Source: Heterohyrax brucei (Eukaryota > Chordata > Mammalia > Hyracoidea > Procaviidae). From it: a stretch of DNA of 64,000 nucleotides. Both the position numbers and the translations under genes were made by a program. The notes beneath the pieces were generated by a model. That model ran no database searches. It was not told the origin of the DNA and saw nothing but the letters and a program-made list of their open reading frames with translations. Below are positions 10,615 to 21,012 of this stretch, piece after piece. Position 1 is the stretch's first letter. Each line of letters starts with the position of its first letter. The stretch is taken from assembly GCA_028571685.1 (NCBI GenBank), contig CM053146.1, positions 61,847,431-61,911,430 of the forward strand. Reading direction: 5' to 3'.

Positions 10615-10990
10615 AGGACTCAGTCTCTCAGGTGATCGGTGGTTCAGTGGCAGAAGTCTCACCCCGCCGACAGGAAACCCAGGTTCAGTTCCCAGTCAGT
10701 GTACCTCACGCGCAGCCATACCTGTTTGTCCAGGAGGCTCGAGTATTGCAGTGTTGCTGACAGGTTTCAGTGGAGTTTGCAGACTAAGATGAACTAGGAA
10801 GAAACCTGCATCCAAAAATCAGCCAGCGGAAACCCTGTGGATCACACCCTGTCCGATCCACAACCAGTCACAGTGATGACGAGGGAGTGGGCGGCGTCTC
10901 ACTACAGCGTTTGGTTCTGTTGAGCACAGGTCGCAGTCAGTGACAGGCCACCTCCAAGGCAGCTAACAACGACATGAACACCTAACCGTC
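10615..10990 (+). repeat. chimeric SINE: tRNA-Gly-like head plus RTE 5' and 3' pieces
   Basis: The head (about 10622-10691) follows tRNA-Gly rather than the usual AfroSINE head: A box 'ggtggttcagtggcagaagt', B box 'ggttcagttcc', and an acceptor-like end 'tcagtgtacct'. From about 10735 the body matches the RTE 5' region ('gtttcagtggag', 'agactaagatgaactaggaa'; compare 53686-53725), and the final part is RTE-terminal ('gtcgcagtcagtgac', 'aaggcagctaacaacgac'). So the element is a tRNA head fused to an internally deleted RTE. No coding role; Pol III transcription is inferred from the boxes. Confidence 0.8.
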
Positions 10991-11384
10991 ACTCCAGTTT
11001 ATTTTCAGGCTTATCATCCTGATTGCACAGTTTTATTTTTCTACCCTTACAGCGATGAACTATTCCGTATTTCCAGTCATCGTTTCCATTCCCATGTTTT
11101 GGCTTAATTCTCTCGCCCGTGTCTGGAACGCGTCCCCACATCCTCCAGCATCCTTCAACTCCGTCTCCTGATGCCGAGCCCCACTTTAAGGCTCCTCACA
11201 AACCTTACATCCTCCAACAAATACCTTAAGACCTTTTTCCTTAAAGAACTCGGCTTGTACTGTTCCGTGAATTTTATAAACACTCTTTGTTTACTTTTTA
11301 ATGACATCTCACTTATATCACCTTGCATTGTCTTATTGTCTTATTTTGAGTAATTGTCTTATTTTGCAACCACACAATGTTGTC
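10991..11384. other. no recognised feature
   Basis: Pyrimidine-rich unique-looking sequence. The short frame at 11171-11353 has no homology signal that I recognise and no splice or start context. Confidence 0.4.
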
Positions 11385-11590
11385 CTACAAAGGCTTGGAT
11401 TTAAATCTCAGTTCCATCACTGAAAATCTGTAAGAGGTTAGGCAAATTAGTTAGCATTGCCGAGCCTTGGTGCATCTGAAAAATGTCTGCTTCATCATGT
11501 TTTTTAAAAGATTAAATTATCTGACAAAATATATATAAATCACTGGTTATAGGGTGAGGCACATAGTGGGGACTGAATAATAGACTAATG
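11385..11590 (+). repeat. MIR SINE remnant
   Basis: Order of MIR features retained: 'ggcttggatttaaatctcag', 'gttaggcaaattagttagca', 'taaaagattaaattatctga', 'gtgaggcacatagtggg', then 'actgaataata'. Confidence 0.7.
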
Positions 11591-11945
11591 TTTTGTCAGG
11601 TCCTTGCAGTCTTCTTGTAATTAATTGTTGCGTTTCTACACAGACAAGTGAAAAGCCTGGTTCACGGTCTATGTTATGTAACTACACTTCAAGTTGGTAA
11701 TAAATAAAGATTTCTAGCATTACAAATGTGACTATAAAAGTAATGTGAATAACCCTGGCCCTGTTTTCCAACCTCTCTTTACAAGTCTGTTTCTGTTGGT
11801 TTGAATTAAGTATTAAAGATTCAGGATTTACTCAGGGAGCGCTGAGCGTTCCGCAGCGTGGCTGTGGTGTGGGTTTATAAGACGCCACCTACTGGCCGAT
11901 AGGCAGAGTTTCAGTTCAAACATGAAATACACACCGACGGCAACC
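11591..11945. other. no recognised feature
   Basis: No gene seen. About 11835-11900 is locally GC-richer ('ggagcgctgagcgttccgca') than the surroundings and is a perfect-looking short inverted repeat around agcgct/agcgtt. Function unknown. Confidence 0.35.
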
Positions 11946-12108
11946 ATGGATGCATAACGGTTAAGGGCTTCATCTGTTAACAAAGAGGTTGGCAGTTCAA
12001 ATCTGTGAGACACTCCTTTGACACTCTATGGAGCAGTTCTACTCTGTGCTGTAAGGTCGCTATGAGTCAGAATCAACACGATGGCAGTGGACTTGGTTTG
12101 GGGTTATA
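11946..12108 (+). repeat. AfroSINE (short form), first of a tandem set
   Basis: Head 'gatgcataacggttaaggg', 'ggcagttcaaatctgtgag', 'actctatggagcagttctac', tail 'gatggcagtggacttggttt'. Confidence 0.88.
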
Positions 12109-12225
12109 GGCTGCCTGCAGTTGTCGACAGTTCAAATCTATCAGGATCTCTTTGGAAACTATGTGGGGCAATTCCACTCCGCCCTATAGGGTCATAATGG
12201 ATTGGACAGCTATGGGTTGATGCGC
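12109..12225 (+). repeat. AfroSINE, 5'-truncated, second of the tandem set
   Basis: Starts inside the B-box region ('gacagttcaaatctatcagg') and runs to 'cctatagggtcataatgg' and 'gacagctatgggttgatg'. The head is missing. Confidence 0.75.
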
Positions 12226-12229
12226 TTTC

Positions 12230-12340
12230 TGCATTGGGTCCTTGGAAACGCTATAGGGCAGTTCTACTCTGTCCTCTAGGGTCATCGTGAGTCAGAATCA
12301 ATTCAGCAGTTACAGTGTTTTATTTTTGTTTTTCGCCCAA
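12230..12340 (+). repeat. AfroSINE, 5'-truncated, third of the tandem set
   Basis: Starts in the body ('gggtccttggaaacgctata') and ends with 'catcgtgagtcagaatcaat' and a T-rich tail. Three same-orientation SINE bodies in 400 bp suggest repeated insertion into each other's tails or local unequal exchange. Confidence 0.8.
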
Positions 12341-12432
12341 AGAAGATCTTTCTAAGAGTATTTCATGCATCACCTATGCTCCTGGCTGTTCTCTGGACAG
12401 CTCAATGGGCCCTGTCAGCCTTTTTCAATAGA

Positions 12433-12625
12433 ATATGCACCATCTAGATCACTAGATTGCTAATGAAAGATTGGCTATTCAAACCTGTCCAGAGGTTCCA
12501 GTGGTGTAAGTTCTGGTCTGCTTCTGAAATGTCACAGCCTTGAAATTCTTGAGGAACATTTCTATTCTGCACGCTTGGAGTTGCTGTGAATCAGAATTAA
12601 CTCAACGGTAACTAACAACAACTTG
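12433..12625 (+). repeat. AfroSINE (long form), diverged
   Basis: 'ttggctattcaaacctgtcc', long-form equivalent 'gttctggtctgcttctgaa', tail 'gttgctgtgaatcagaatta' followed by 'aactaacaacaact', an RTE-style ending. Confidence 0.75.
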
Positions 12626-12759
12626 TGTCGAGGAGCTTCTAAGCCAGCCTTGACTAACTTGAATGAGAATATTCTAGATCAGATTTCCCAGGGTAGGACT
12701 TCCCAGCAGAGGGAGAACATATATGCTCTGAAGGGATGCATTATGGTTCCAAAAGAAGA

Positions 12760-12812
12760 AGGAAAAAAAAAAAGCTTGTTACCACTGCATTGATTCTGAC
12801 TGTTAATACGGA
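12760..12812 (-). repeat. AfroSINE 3' tail fragment, antisense
   Basis: An A-run then 'gttaccactgcattgattct'. Only the first 50 bp of the reversed tail is present. Confidence 0.55.
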
Positions 12813-12864
12813 GTTCTGACCAAAAAGGCCTAATTCCATACTCCATTGGACACCTCACCGACTG

Positions 12865-13025
12865 AAGACCTTGGATGAATTATATAAACTACGCAAGTCT
12901 CAGCTCTTGATTTGAAAACATGAAATCGTAAGAAAGCCTGCCCTCATACGGTTATTGTGACAATTTAATAAGGTCGTATCCAGAGTTCTCGGTGATGGGC
13001 ATAGAGTAAATGCTCTATCACGCCG
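12865..13025 (+). repeat. MIR SINE remnant
   Basis: 'gatgaattatataaactacg', 'ctcagctcttgatttg', 'cggttattgtgacaattta', 'gatgggcatagagtaaatgc' follow the MIR core and 3' order. Confidence 0.6.
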
Positions 13026-13434
13026 TGGTTAAGCTGAATTGGTTGTGCTTGCTTTACTCTTCAAACTCTGGCGCTCCTCGAAATCCCTCAGGACACCTCA
13101 GTTAAAACACAAGTTTTCATACTACATGCATGGAAATTCCACTTTTACATTTTCATTTAAAATAAGCCCCTGGGTTATTCCATTTTGCACATTCCTAAAA
13201 GCAATATAATATGTTCTAACTTCTAACCTATACCCAAACAAGGAGAAATAAAAGGCAGTAATTCTCTTAAAGAAGAAAACTCTTTCCACCATTCATGTTA
13301 CTTAACTTAAAGTCTTCCAGACAAATAAACTTTTGATAATAACATTAGCAAAAACAGCAGTAATAATAACATAATCATCGTCTTTACAGAGCATATATGC
13401 CAATCATCAGTCAAGGAGTTCTCATACCATAATC
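13026..13434. other. no recognised feature
   Basis: AT-rich, including an imperfect 'aataataac' run near 13362. No gene or named repeat. Confidence 0.4.
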
Positions 13435-13605
13435 TTTCTATCATTACAACAGTCTTTGGAGACATAAACTCTTGTCATCATTTTTCAGATGAGAAACTGA
13501 GACCCAGAAAGTTGACTTTGGTTTTACTTTATGAGGTCATCCGCACATTAACGTACAGAGCCAGGATTTGAACCAAGGAAGTCTGGCTCCAGAGATTATG
13601 TTCTT
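13435..13605 (-). repeat. MIR SINE remnant, antisense
   Basis: Reversed MIR: 'tttttcagatgagaaactga', 'gacccagaaagttgac', 'gagccaggatttgaaccaag', 'tctggctccagaga'. Confidence 0.75.
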
Positions 13606-15499
13606 CATCACAAATCCACATTTCTTTAAAAATTTATTAAAGATTCACTGGCTAAACAAATCATATGGACTACATAGTTATTCTTCAAAATAAGGAACCA
13701 AGTTTTCTGTAACATTTTTCTGTTTAATGGAGACCCTTGAAGGACACAGCTTCTCAAATGTTGACTAATATTGTACTCCTGGCTACCTTTTCTAACTCAT
13801 TTCACTGTCCGTATTTTTTATCTATCCCTGTTAGACTGATCGCAGTTTCTTCCTTTGTAACACCTAATGATGAATGCCATTGTTTAATGCTCTTTAATGT
13901 TCTTGAATACAGACTTATAAAGATACTTGTTTACATTTCTATAAAGAAATGAATCTACTAAAAAAACAAGCTTCCATACTAAAGATCAAGGTGGAGAGAT
14001 AATAAAGGATTGCAGACACCCTAGGCAACCTCTACATAAGGTCAGTTTTGAGGGAAAGAACAAATGTTCCCCCAAAACTTTAAGGTTATACCTACTTCTT
14101 ACTGCCTACAATAAGGGACATATTTTAATGGGTAGCACCTTCCAGACTGTGTTCTTGAAATTCACTCCAAAGGCTGGCTCTTACAACCAGTTTTAAGGAA
14201 CTATATGCTACTTCTTCTAGCCCAAAATCGAGAGGCCAAAGAGGAACACGAGTAAGAGAATGACAAGAATGAGAACTCACAGTCATCTTTAAGGGGAAAT
14301 TGGCAGCATTTCAACAGTGACTCGCTTCTTTCTTTCTAACCCTTCACACTCCTGGTGCACAGGCTTTGGGGTAATAATAGCATGTATATATAGTTAGTGT
14401 GGGACAGTGTTCACAACCACTCATTCACTATGAAGTGAATGACTTGACAGCAAATCAGGCAAATCATTCCAGGCTCAGTTTAACTGTGAGCTTTTCCAAG
14501 GCAACATTTAGCAGCCCAGTTTCCCAGATAATCTTGTCACTGAGTCAACACACGTAAAAGACCTCTTAGAGAGCAAGAACCAGCACCTCTGTATCACACA
14601 GAGATACCACAATTCCTGAGGCCAAGGATGCACTTCATAAATGTTTGTTGAATTAATAAAGTATGTCACCCAACATCCTTCATTTTAGATGAAAAGCCTG
14701 AATTTTATAGAAGTGGAAAATGAAGCAGAGGTGAAGATGTGACAGAGACGAGGAAGTCAGGAAAATAAGAGTACATCCTTCTTGCTCAGATCCTCTTTTC
14801 TCCAGCCGTACCTTAGCCTTCTTTCCCTGTATTTCTCTGAATCTATCTTTTCCTCTTTAATTTCCTTTTCACTAGATTAACTGGCATTGCTATGAAATTA
14901 AAATACGTTACTTATGCATAAAATTAAGAAAAAAAATTAAAATTCTCCTTAAAAAATAAACTGACCACAGTTAGGTATGAGTTACTGGACACTCTTCCAA
15001 GATGCTGAATTGCTTTTTATTTGTCTCTCTTTTGGTTGGCTGTTCTCAGGGGTAGAGAGGTTCTCAACTTGCATTCCACCTAATCGGTGGCTTATCTTGC
15101 TGAATAACTTATGTAGCTCTCTTCTTTTATTTTACTCAGGGCTAAAGAGTGAAATAAACTTGACATGTGCTCATAATTAGTTAGGAAAAAAATACTATTG
15201 AGAACTTCTAACTACTCATCATAGAAACAAATGCTCACAAGTGAAAGGATTGCTGAGTTAAATCCATGAAACTGACCAACCAATAACTGAGTCTCTTCTA
15301 CAGCATCCGCCTTAGGCATTCAGTTACTCTCTTTTCAAGCATGTTTAATAATGGACAATTCAACACTTCACGGAGGCAACTGCTCTTTGAACTACACTGA
15401 GTTCTGAAAACTTTTCCTTGTGTAGTGCTGAACTTTTATGAGTTAAAGTTACACATGATGCTAGTTCTTTATTGAGCTCTTTGAAGGAAAGTAGAACAC
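13606..15499. other. mostly unassigned; weak ancient-repeat signal near 14620
   Basis: No exon detected. The segment 14575-14660 ends 'ataaatgtttgttgaattaa', the usual 3' text of old MIR/L2 repeats. The frames at 13737-13952 and 14977-15180 show no recognisable domain. Confidence 0.35.
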
Positions 15500-15715
15500 A
15501 CCTAGTCTGTCTTCCACCTGACAGTCCCTCAGATACTTGAAGAAAGACTGCATCCCCACCTTCTTACCCTAAGTCTTCATCTACTGGAATAAAGCATCGC
15601 TGGCTCCTTTAGCTATTCCTTATAAACCACTGTTTTGAGTACCGTCACTCTAGAAATCATTCTCTTCTGAACTTATTCTCCAGTACTTATGTTCAGAGCT
15701 AACAAGTGAGCACAT
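15500..15715 (+). repeat. ancient CR1/L3-like LINE relic (tentative)
   Basis: Remembered similarity to the CR1/L3 text that reads 'cagatatttgaag...' through '...ctcctctggac': here 'cctcagatacttgaagaaag', 'cctaagtcttcatctactgg', 'ttctcttctgaacttattct'. The orientation assignment and family are uncertain. Confidence 0.4.
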
Positions 15716-15853
15716 GTAGACTAGTAGAAGCATACTGTTGATTAAAATATTCAAGTACTTTCACTACAATCAATACAATGCCGTGGTCTTAAGGACCTCT
15801 TTCAGTGCCCTCACTTCCCTGTCCCTTAGCGGGGAATATCTTGACATCTCTAC

Positions 15854-15892
15854 CAAGCCAAGTGCCATCGAGTCGGATCCAACTCATGACAT
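15854..15892 (-). repeat. about 35-bp SINE/RTE tail micro-insertion, antisense
   Basis: 'aagccaagtgccatcgagtc' followed by 'ggatccaactcatgac' is only the terminal end of the tail. 'gacatctctac' occurs immediately before (15843-15853) and again at the end of the insertion (15888-15898), an 11-bp direct repeat that looks like a target-site duplication. Confidence 0.75.
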
Positions 15893-16109
15893 CTCTACAG
15901 CTGATAATTTAAGGATTGTTATGAACAAGTGTCCTTTCTGGCTGGTAAATACCCAAATCATAGCACTTGCTAAGTATTTTAAATATTACTCATTTCTACA
16001 TATCTCTTCAAAAGTGATTCCCAGAAATAGAAAAGAATAATCACTTTTACAAAATCCATACATTTTCAACATCTCTTTATGCCCAGCTCTACAAGTGTTT
16101 CACAAGCAC

Positions 16110-16265
16110 TGTAATTATTTAACTTTCACATCAAGACTATGAAGTAGGAATTATTATTCTTGTTCTACAAATGAGAAAATGAAGATCCTTAGAGGTTACA
16201 TAACTTGTCTGTTCTTTCACAACTATTAAATGTCACAGAAAGATTCAAAAATCAGATTGGTGGTC
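16110..16265 (-). repeat. MIR SINE remnant, antisense
   Basis: 'gtaggaattattattcttgt', 'acaaatgagaaaatgaag', 'agaggttacataacttgtc' is reversed MIR. Confidence 0.75.
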
Positions 16266-17192
16266 CAATAAGTTTGATCAATGTTGTAGGTTCTTCATCA
16301 GAATAGACTTCAGGACATGAAAAATTCTGAGTTCTTCAGTAAAGAAAGAAGTTTAACCCAATGTATCAGAGGTTTGACCCTTCTCTTGTCTGATACTCAT
16401 AAGTGCCTGAGAGACCAACACTTTAATTATTTTGGAAGCTGACCTGCACTGTTGATTCACAGTAATATGGATGATGATTCATAGCTCTACATCTTTTTCA
16501 TGAATCCATTGTTAAGGATCACCTCCCTTCCTCTAGTCTTGAAACTTGTGTGTTTGGACCCAAGGGCAGTATTTCAAGTTTATCCTTCTCATATTATATT
16601 TGGTAAAATTTATATTTTGTTTCCGTTTGTCAATCTCATGAATCTGAAACAGTAGTCACTGTACCTCTTGGTTTTAATTTATCCTCAGACTTGCTGAGCA
16701 TGTTTTCTACATCTTCACCTAGACTGACAGTTAAAATGTAAAACAGAAGAACTGAAGTTTTTCACATTCACCTTCAACATGTAAAGAGATTGGAAGTCAT
16801 CAGTCTGATCCTAACAACAAGGAAAAGCTATGAAAACTAAAAATCAGTGATTTTCCTTAAACTCTTCTGATAATGGAGATTTCAGGGCAAAACACTATCC
16901 CCAAATCTAGAGAGACAGTGTCATTCAGAGAGAGTTAGCCACAATCTGCTTATCTGAAGCAGATGCTGTAAGCTGGTAGAAACACTCACACAGAAATTCT
17001 GATAAAGTTTTAGAGACTGAATGTGGACTAGCATGCAAGGTGAAATGTCCGGGAGCTGTAGTTTTGGAAATCCCACCAGGTTTTCTTGGGGAAAATCTGA
17101 GCAAAATCTCTTTGTGGCTCTGGCAAGAAGAGGAAAAGGGTAATCCTTGTGAAATATACCCAGAGACTTCTCCGTAACAAAAGCCTCCTCTC
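16266..17192. other. no recognised feature
   Basis: Nearly 1 kb with no repeat or gene that I can name. The short frames around 16925-17234 have no recognisable domain. Confidence 0.4.
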
Positions 17193-18062
17193 ATGGGTTG
17201 TATGCTTCCAACTTACTATATGCTGAGCAAACAATCCAAGAAGATGAACTATGTAAAGAATGGGGCACCAGGATTCAAAGAATGTTCATTAACAACTTAC
17301 GTTATGGAGATAACACCGCATTGCTTGCTGAAAGCGAAAAAAAGTGGAATCAACTTATTTGATAAACAAAGATGACAACTTTTGCTACGGGTCATATCAG
17401 TATAAAGAACACAAAAATTCTCACAGGTGAACCAATAAGCAACATCATGACAAACAGAAAAGAGACTGAAGTTGTCAAAAACTTCACTTAACTTGGATCC
17501 GAAGCAGCAGTCAAGAAATCAAAAGATGTGTTGCACTGGGCATATACACTACAAAAGAGCTCTTTAAAGTGTTCAAAAGCAAGGATGTTGCTTTGGAGAC
17601 TAAGGGGCACCTGACTCAAGCTCAGGTGTTTTCAATTGTCCCATATGCATACAAAAGCTGGACAATAAAGAAGTAAGACTGACAAAGAATTGACATTTTT
17701 GAGTCATGGTGTTGGTAAAAAACATTCAGTAAATCATGGACTGGCAGAAGAGTAAACAAGTCTCTCTTGGACCAAGTACAGCCAGGAAGTTCCCCAAATG
17801 CAAGGATGGTGAGACTTCACCTCATATACTTTGGACAAGTTATCAGGATGTATCAGTCCCTGGAGAAGGACACCATGCTTGGCAAAGGAAGAGGTCAGCA
17901 AAGGCAACAAAGACTCCCAGGGAGATGCACTGATACAGCGGCTACAACAAGTTTTCAGTATAGCAATGAACATGAGATGGCGCAGGAACAGGCAGTGTTT
18001 TTGTCTCTTGTACATAGTTTCTCTATGAGTAGGGACCAGCTTGGTAACACCTAAGGATGACA
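17193..18062 (+). mobile_element. RTE-clade LINE, C-terminal RT to 3' end
   Basis: 5'-truncated RTE copy. It covers the end of the RT domain ('actatatgctgagcaaac'); the catalytic Y-A-D-D site is eroded here to codons near 17303-17316 ('cgttatggagataacac'). Then come 'gaccaataagcaacatcatg', 'ggtgttggtaaaaaacattc', 'ggagaaggacaccatgcttg' and the terminus 'ctatgagtagggaccagc'. Frames are broken throughout. An L1 3' UTR starts directly at its end. Confidence 0.88.
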
Positions 18063-18850
18063 ACTCTGGAGTGGGAGACATTCCCTGTGGGCCTTATTGC
18101 AGGAAAAGAAAGTGCATTCCTGCACTGCTGAGAGAAAAACAAAAAGCTACACAACAGGAGGCTTCTGGGGTCTTAAAAGCTAACAAGCAGCCAGCTAAGC
18201 AGCATCAGCTGGTCCCAACATACTTGGAGGAGAGGAGAATGAATTACATTAAAGAACATTAAGGAAAATATGAATATGAGTATGAGCCCAAGAGACAAAA
18301 AGGGCCATGTCATTCAAAGACAGCATCAGCATGACACATGAAGAATTAGGCTGTCCCTGGCCACCACGAATGACTGCCCTGATAGGAAATACAGCGTACA
18401 GTCCTTGATGCAGCAGGAGAAAAATGGGATGCAGAACTTGAACTCCATTAACGACACCACACTTGATGGTCTGACAGACTGTAGGGTCTACAGAATACGT
18501 GGCACCCAAACTCTCTGTTACCCCAGAACTGAAATCATTGCCAAAGTCAACTCTTTAGATAAGGATTGGAGTGTACTGTAAGATATAAAATCATACTGCA
18601 GAAAAGTGAGGCTAACTGGGCAGCTCCCGACCAGAGGCAAAACAAGAGGGCGGAGGGCGCCAGGCATTGGTTGAATGAACACGGTGAATGCAGAGTAGAG
18701 AGAAGGAATGTGTTGTCCCAGGGTAGGGAGAGCAGCTAAATTTACATAGCTGTGTGTGTGCAAGTTTTTGTATGACACATTGACTTGGACTGTAAACTTT
18801 CACTTAAAGTGCAATGAAACAATTTTAAAATAAAAGTAACAAAGTAATAA
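18063..18850 (+). mobile_element. L1 3' UTR, 5'-truncated insertion
   Basis: Corresponds to the L1 3' UTR at 47640-48300: 'agctggtcccaacatacttg', 'ccaccacgaatgactgccct', 'gtcaactctttagataagga', 'ggaatgtgttgtcccagg' and the A-rich end 'ttttaaaataaaagtaac'. No ORF2 sequence is included. It sits flush on the RTE terminus. Confidence 0.8.
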
Positions 18851-18890
18851 AAACACTATACCACCAGAGAAACACATGGAAGGTCACATA

Positions 18891-19125
18891 ACTGAGACAC
18901 AGGCACAATAAAAGACTGAAATTTAATAGTAAGATTACTGAACACTTCTTAAGACCTTCCCACCACGTCAAGGGGGTGTCGGTATAATAATAGTGGATTA
19001 CAGCTGAAAGAGCTATGAGACACATATTCTCTTTAAGAAAAAGTACTTTTGGAAGCTCAAAATCAAGGTCAATAGAAGAATCTGAAGCCTCTGGAATCTA
19101 CAGCTATAGCAAACATTAAGCACAG
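18891..19125 (+). repeat. direct repeat copy A (about 235 bp)
   Basis: Nearly the same sequence recurs at 20406-20657. Shared blocks include 'aagactgaaatttaatagta', 'aagggggtgtc', 'gagctatgagacacatattc' and 'ggaatctacagctatagcaa'. Copy A ends exactly where the MaLR LTR starts (19127). The family is not recognised; a piece of L1 5' sequence is one possibility. Confidence 0.85.
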
Positions 19126-19126
19126 A

Positions 19127-19642
19127 TGTTTTAGTCAGCTAGAGCTGCTTCACAGGAATACCACAGAGTGGATGGCTTTAACAGAGGAAGGGTTATTCTT
19201 ACACAGTTTGGTAGTCCAAATTCAGGATGTCTGTTGCAAGGGAAAACTTTCCTCCTTGTCAGCTCTGGAGGAAAGTCCGGTATTGCATCAGTCTTTGTCC
19301 CAGGAGCATCTTGGCACAGGAACCTCAGGTCTGAAGGACGCCCTCTTCTCCCGGTGCTGCTTTTTTGATGATGTGAGGTTCCCAATTCTCTGCTTGCTCC
19401 TCTTTCCTTTTATCTCTTGTTGAATGCAAGGATTATAGGTTGGACAAGCCACACTCTAGGGAAACTCCCTTTATAGTAGAGCAGGCAGGTGATCCTACGA
19501 AGGGATTTACAGCCTCACCCTAATCCTTTAACATACAGCATAGGAAAACCACAAAATGGAGGAGAGTCACAAGATACTGGGAATCACGGCCTTGCCACAT
19601 GGCTACACATACTTTTGGGGAGACACAATTCAATCCATGACA
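19127..19642 (-). repeat. MaLR LTR, antisense, attached to internal sequence
   Basis: On the plus strand opens 'tgttttagtcagctagagc' and closes 'caatccatgaca', as in the copy at 5422. In contrast to the solo LTRs, MaLR internal sequence follows immediately (19643 onward), so this is the 3' LTR of a partial provirus in minus orientation. The plus-strand short frames across it are antisense shadows. Confidence 0.85.
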
Positions 19643-20405
19643 TCCCACAGTTTGGTACCCCCAAAACCACATCAACGAAATGTGTGACACATTCATCCCA
19701 TACAACAGAAGTCTTAAATCAGTTTCAAGTCCAAAATATAAAAACTCTTCACATCTGTGAAACCTAGACTGCAAGCTATATGCTAGTAAATGTACGACGG
19801 CAGAACAGGCACGTTAGACATTCCATCACAAATGGGAGAAATTGCAGGGAAAGAAGGCATTGACAGGCAACAGGCAAGTCAGCAGAACTCATCACGTTAG
19901 CCCTCAAAGCTTTGAAAATACTTTTACATTTTCTGAGACATTCTACACATTGGCCCTTCCCTCCAGTCTCTAGGTATTGGCCACACTCTCTGGATCCTCA
20001 GTGGAAACCCCAGCCCTGTGCTGCAACTCAGCCTTCAAGACTCACTTGGACAGAAACTCTGCCCCATCAGCTTTAGGTATACCCTAAGCCCAACTGAGTG
20101 GCAATTCCACTCTGACAAAACACAGAAAGCCCTGGATCCACCTTTTCAAACCCCTGAGATCATGGCCATACCTTTTGAAACTGAGGCAGCTTAGCTTTTC
20201 ACGCTTTTTTTCTCATCAGCTTCTGCTTCCTATGGCCACATGGTCTGGGCCTCAGGCCCACACCTGCCCTGCTGGGGCAAGTGTTCCAAAGCGCTGTAGC
20301 TCCTCCAATTCAAGTGCCCAGAGGCACCCCACTCTTGCTGGAAAGCGTCCTACACGAAGACACTCGGCTCTCTCACTATGTGGGTCAGCAAGGCTAGCTC
20401 CACGG
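19643..20405 (-). mobile_element. MaLR internal region, antisense, no opposite LTR
   Basis: Matches the non-coding internal sequence typical of MaLR elements: 'cttaaatcagtttcaagtcc' near 19711, 'caaatgggagaaattgcagg', 'tctctggatcctcagtgg', 'ctatggccacatggtctgg'. MaLR internal regions carry only gag-like remains, and nothing coding is visible. Instead of a second LTR, copy B of the 235-bp repeat follows. Confidence 0.7.
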
Positions 20406-20657
20406 TACCTGAGAAACAGGCATAACAAAAGACTGAAATTTAATAGTAAGATTACAGAACACTTAAGACCTTCCCACCATACCAAGGGGGTGTCAGTGTA
20501 GTAACGGTGGATTACAACTGAAAGAGCTATGAGACACATATTCTCTTTAAGAAAAAGTGCTCTTGGAAGCTCAAAGTCAAGAGTGGATGCAAAATCAACG
20601 TCAACAGAACAATCTGAAGCTTTTGGAATCTACAGCTATAGCAAATAGTAAGCACAG
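20406..20657 (+). repeat. direct repeat copy B (about 250 bp)
   Basis: Second copy of 18891-19125. It contains about 20 extra bases (near 20577-20596) located between two short 'caaa(g/a)tcaa' repeats, so copy A probably lost them by slippage. It continues to the right into 'cccaactcctagcc'. Confidence 0.85.
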
Positions 20658-20733
20658 CCCAACTCCTAGCCAAATTAACACAGATACTCATATCAAAGTC
20701 ATATATCCCTATTTACCTATTCCCCCTCCAAAA

Positions 20734-20893
20734 ATTCCAAATCCGCTGCCATCAAGTCTATTCTAACTTGTAGCGACACCATAAACAGAGTAGAACTGCC
20801 TCGTAGAGTTTCCAAAGAGCATCTGGTGGATTTGAACTGCCAACCTTTTGGTTAGCAGCTGTAGCACTTAACCACTACACGACCAGGGTTTCC
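20734..20893 (-). repeat. AfroSINE (short form), antisense
   Basis: 'cgctgccatcaagtctattc', 'gagtttccaaagagcatctg', 'gaactgccaaccttttggtt', reversed head 'cttaaccactacacgacc'. Confidence 0.9.
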
Positions 20894-20904
20894 TTTACCT
20901 ATGT

Positions 20905-21012
20905 AGTTCTGTAAAATGGGTAATAAACTAACATGCTGTCAACGTCTTATAAGGTTCTTACAAGACTAAATGAAATACAGTGCATGAAGTTAATCTTCCG
21001 AGCCTCATAGCA
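20905..21012 (+). repeat. MIR SINE remnant, 3' half
   Basis: 'gttctgtaaaatgggtaata', 'aaggttcttacaagactaaa', 'gaaatacagtgcatgaag' match MIR 3' of its core. The SINE at 20734 lies against its 5' side. Confidence 0.6.

Noticed and set aside
10622..10695. Possible genuine tRNA-Gly gene
   Set aside because: A and B boxes are recognisable but the arms do not pair cleanly and RTE-derived sequence follows; it is a SINE head.
19489..19767. 92-residue plus-strand frame
   Set aside because: Antisense to a MaLR LTR and its internal region.
20175..20501. 108-residue Ser/Arg-rich frame
   Set aside because: Crosses from MaLR internal sequence into direct repeat B; composition reflects local GC content and no domain is visible.
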